Source: Acidimicrobiia bacterium UBA5794 (GTDB lineage: Bacteria > Actinomycetota > Acidimicrobiia > Spongiisociales > UBA5794). From it: a stretch of DNA of 60,033 nt. The position numbers were made by a program, and so were the translations under genes. Position 1 is the first letter of the stretch. Each line of letters begins with the position of its first letter. Location: assembly GCA_002418265.1 (NCBI GenBank), contig DIDS01000020.1, forward strand, positions 1 to 60,033, given 5' to 3'. Below, piece by piece: positions 59,161 through 60,033 of this stretch. The notes under the pieces are model-generated. The model was not told the DNA's origin and ran no database searches. It saw only the letters and a list, made by a program, of their open reading frames with translations.

Positions 59161-60021
59161 ATGCCCATGACACTGCTCGCCCTTCACGCCCACCCGGACG
59201 ACGAATCGTCCAAGGGTGCCGCAACGATATCTCGGTACGCAGCGAGCGGAGTCCGTTGTGTGCTCGTGACCGCTACCGGCGGGGAGGCCGGTGACATCCT
59301 CAATCCTGCCATGGACCGTCCTGAGATCGCGGCGAATCTCAAGGCGGTGCGGGAGGCTGAGTTGGCGGAAGCTGCCGCGATCCAGGGATACGATGAGGTG
59401 ATCTTGTTGGGCTACCGCGACTCGGGAATGCCCGACTCGAGCGACAACGCCGACCCAAGGGCCTTTTGTAATCAGCCGGTCGATGACGTGCTTGCACGCC
59501 TTGTTGGCATTGTCCGTGAGGTGCGCCCACATGTCGTCATCGGATATGACGACCACGAGTTCTATCCACATCCCGATCATCTCCGAATTCATGAAATGTC
59601 ACTGCTTGTCTTTGATGCAGCGGCCGATGCGAACCGATTCCCCGAATTGGGAGAGCCATGGGAGATCAAGAAGATGTACGCGCCGACGATGTTCGCACAC
59701 GACCGTATTCATGCGCTCCATGAGGCAATGCTTGAGCGGACCGGAAGCTCGCCATACGAACGCTGGATCGAGATGATCGAGACGAGGCCGATCGTTGAAC
59801 GAGATGTGACGCGGATCGATGTAACAGGCTATGTCGAACAGAGCAGGGCTGCTCTTCGAGCCCACCGCACCCAGATTGACCCGGACGGTCACTGGTTCCA
59901 GGTACCGACGGAGGTGATCGAAGAGATCTATCCGTGGGAGGATTTCGAGCTGATGGCTTCCCGGGTCGGATGGAACACCGATGAGGACGATCTCTTCGCC
60001 GGCATCGATGACGCCGCCTGA
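59161..60021 (+). CDS. mca: Mycothiol S-conjugate amidase
   Basis: Mca cleaves mycothiol conjugates to release mercapturic acids for export, a detoxification step specific to actinobacteria. The 286-residue LmbE-fold protein has LLALHAHPDDESSKGAATIS, TATGGEAGDILNPAMDRPE, the metal His in YDDHEFYPHPDHLRIHEMS, and MFAHDRIHALHEAM. AHPDDESSKGAAT is the Mca version of the motif rather than MshB. ATG 59161 or the in-frame ATG 59167 may be the start; no Shine-Dalgarno is visible. Confidence 0.93.
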   Translation: MPMTLLALHAHPDDESSKGAATISRYAASGVRCVLVTATGGEAGDILNPAMDRPEIAANLKAVREAELAEAAAIQGYDEVILLGYRDSGMPDSSDNADPRAFCNQPVDDVLARLVGIVREVRPHVVIGYDDHEFYPHPDHLRIHEMSLLVFDAAADANRFPELGEPWEIKKMYAPTMFAHDRIHALHEAMLERTGSSPYERWIEMIETRPIVERDVTRIDVTGYVEQSRAALRAHRTQIDPDGHWFQVPTEVIEEIYPWEDFELMASRVGWNTDEDDLFAGIDDAA

Positions 60022-60033
60022 AGCCGGTACGCC

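Noticed and set aside
1..60033. CRISPR array, insertion sequence, prophage or rRNA operon
   Set aside because: I found no spacer-repeat pattern, transposase, integrase, phage structural gene or rRNA-like sequence on either strand.

Overview
The window reads as chromosomal DNA of a high-GC actinomycete, most likely class Acidimicrobiia or a relative. The reasons are: a mycothiol S-conjugate amidase (Mca); a polyphosphate kinase next to a MutT1-type Nudix/phosphatase fusion, as in mycobacteria; MurA with Asp in place of the catalytic Cys; an F420-pathway guanylyltransferase (CofC/FbiD type); GatCAB with gltX beside tRNA-Gln and tRNA-Glu; many ATGA/GTGA gene overlaps; and many start codons with a TANNNT hexamer 6-8 nt upstream and no Shine-Dalgarno. 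The taxonomic placement is inference. I see no CRISPR array, insertion sequence, prophage or rRNA.

Region 1 (1-6210) is a compact bacterial microcompartment (BMC) operon: an RpiB-like isomerase, deoxyribose-phosphate aldolase, a CoA-acylating aldehyde dehydrogenase, one hexameric, two tandem-domain and three pentameric shell proteins. This matches the sugar-phosphate-utilising (SPU) type of BMC. A divergent helix-turn-helix protein, cut by the left edge, has a 60-bp GC-rich repeat inserted in frame. 6-Phosphogluconolactonase converges on the operon end.

Region 2 (6880-15230) holds an alpha/beta hydrolase, a flavin split-barrel protein, then UbiX, a split PEP-synthase-like pair resembling phenylphosphate synthase, an IclR regulator, a UbiD decarboxylase and a HAD phosphatase. 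Two nearly identical promoter/operator modules precede the kinase pair and the IclR gene. I read this as an aromatic phosphorylation/(de)carboxylation module under IclR control.

Region 3 (15267-32690) is mostly housekeeping: rpiB-ppk-mutT1, a lipoprotein, murA, a NifU-C gene bracketed by 55-bp inverted repeats, meaB, an enoyl-CoA hydratase behind a 15-nt tandem array, a hydrolase-like protein lacking its nucleophile, cysteine desulfurase-mnmA-ligA, dapC-dapD-dapE and a membrane protein.

Region 4 (32800-45001) carries gatCAB-serA, pgpA, an S9 peptidase, ilvE, an FAH-family hydrolase, gltX, tRNA-Gln, tRNA-Glu and a CPA1 antiporter. Region 5 (44998-60033) carries a GMC oxidoreductase and SDR pair, a saccharopine-dehydrogenase-like protein, an operon of amino-acid ABC transporter, VOC protein, CofC and PIG-L deacetylase, then pyruvate kinase, an Nfu-N protein, two tandem VanW/PASTA proteins, an Fe-S PD-(D/E)XK nuclease and Mca. 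No gene-free stretch exceeds about 300 bases. Short dispersed repeats (TTCTGACGTCTGAC type) recur at gene ends.
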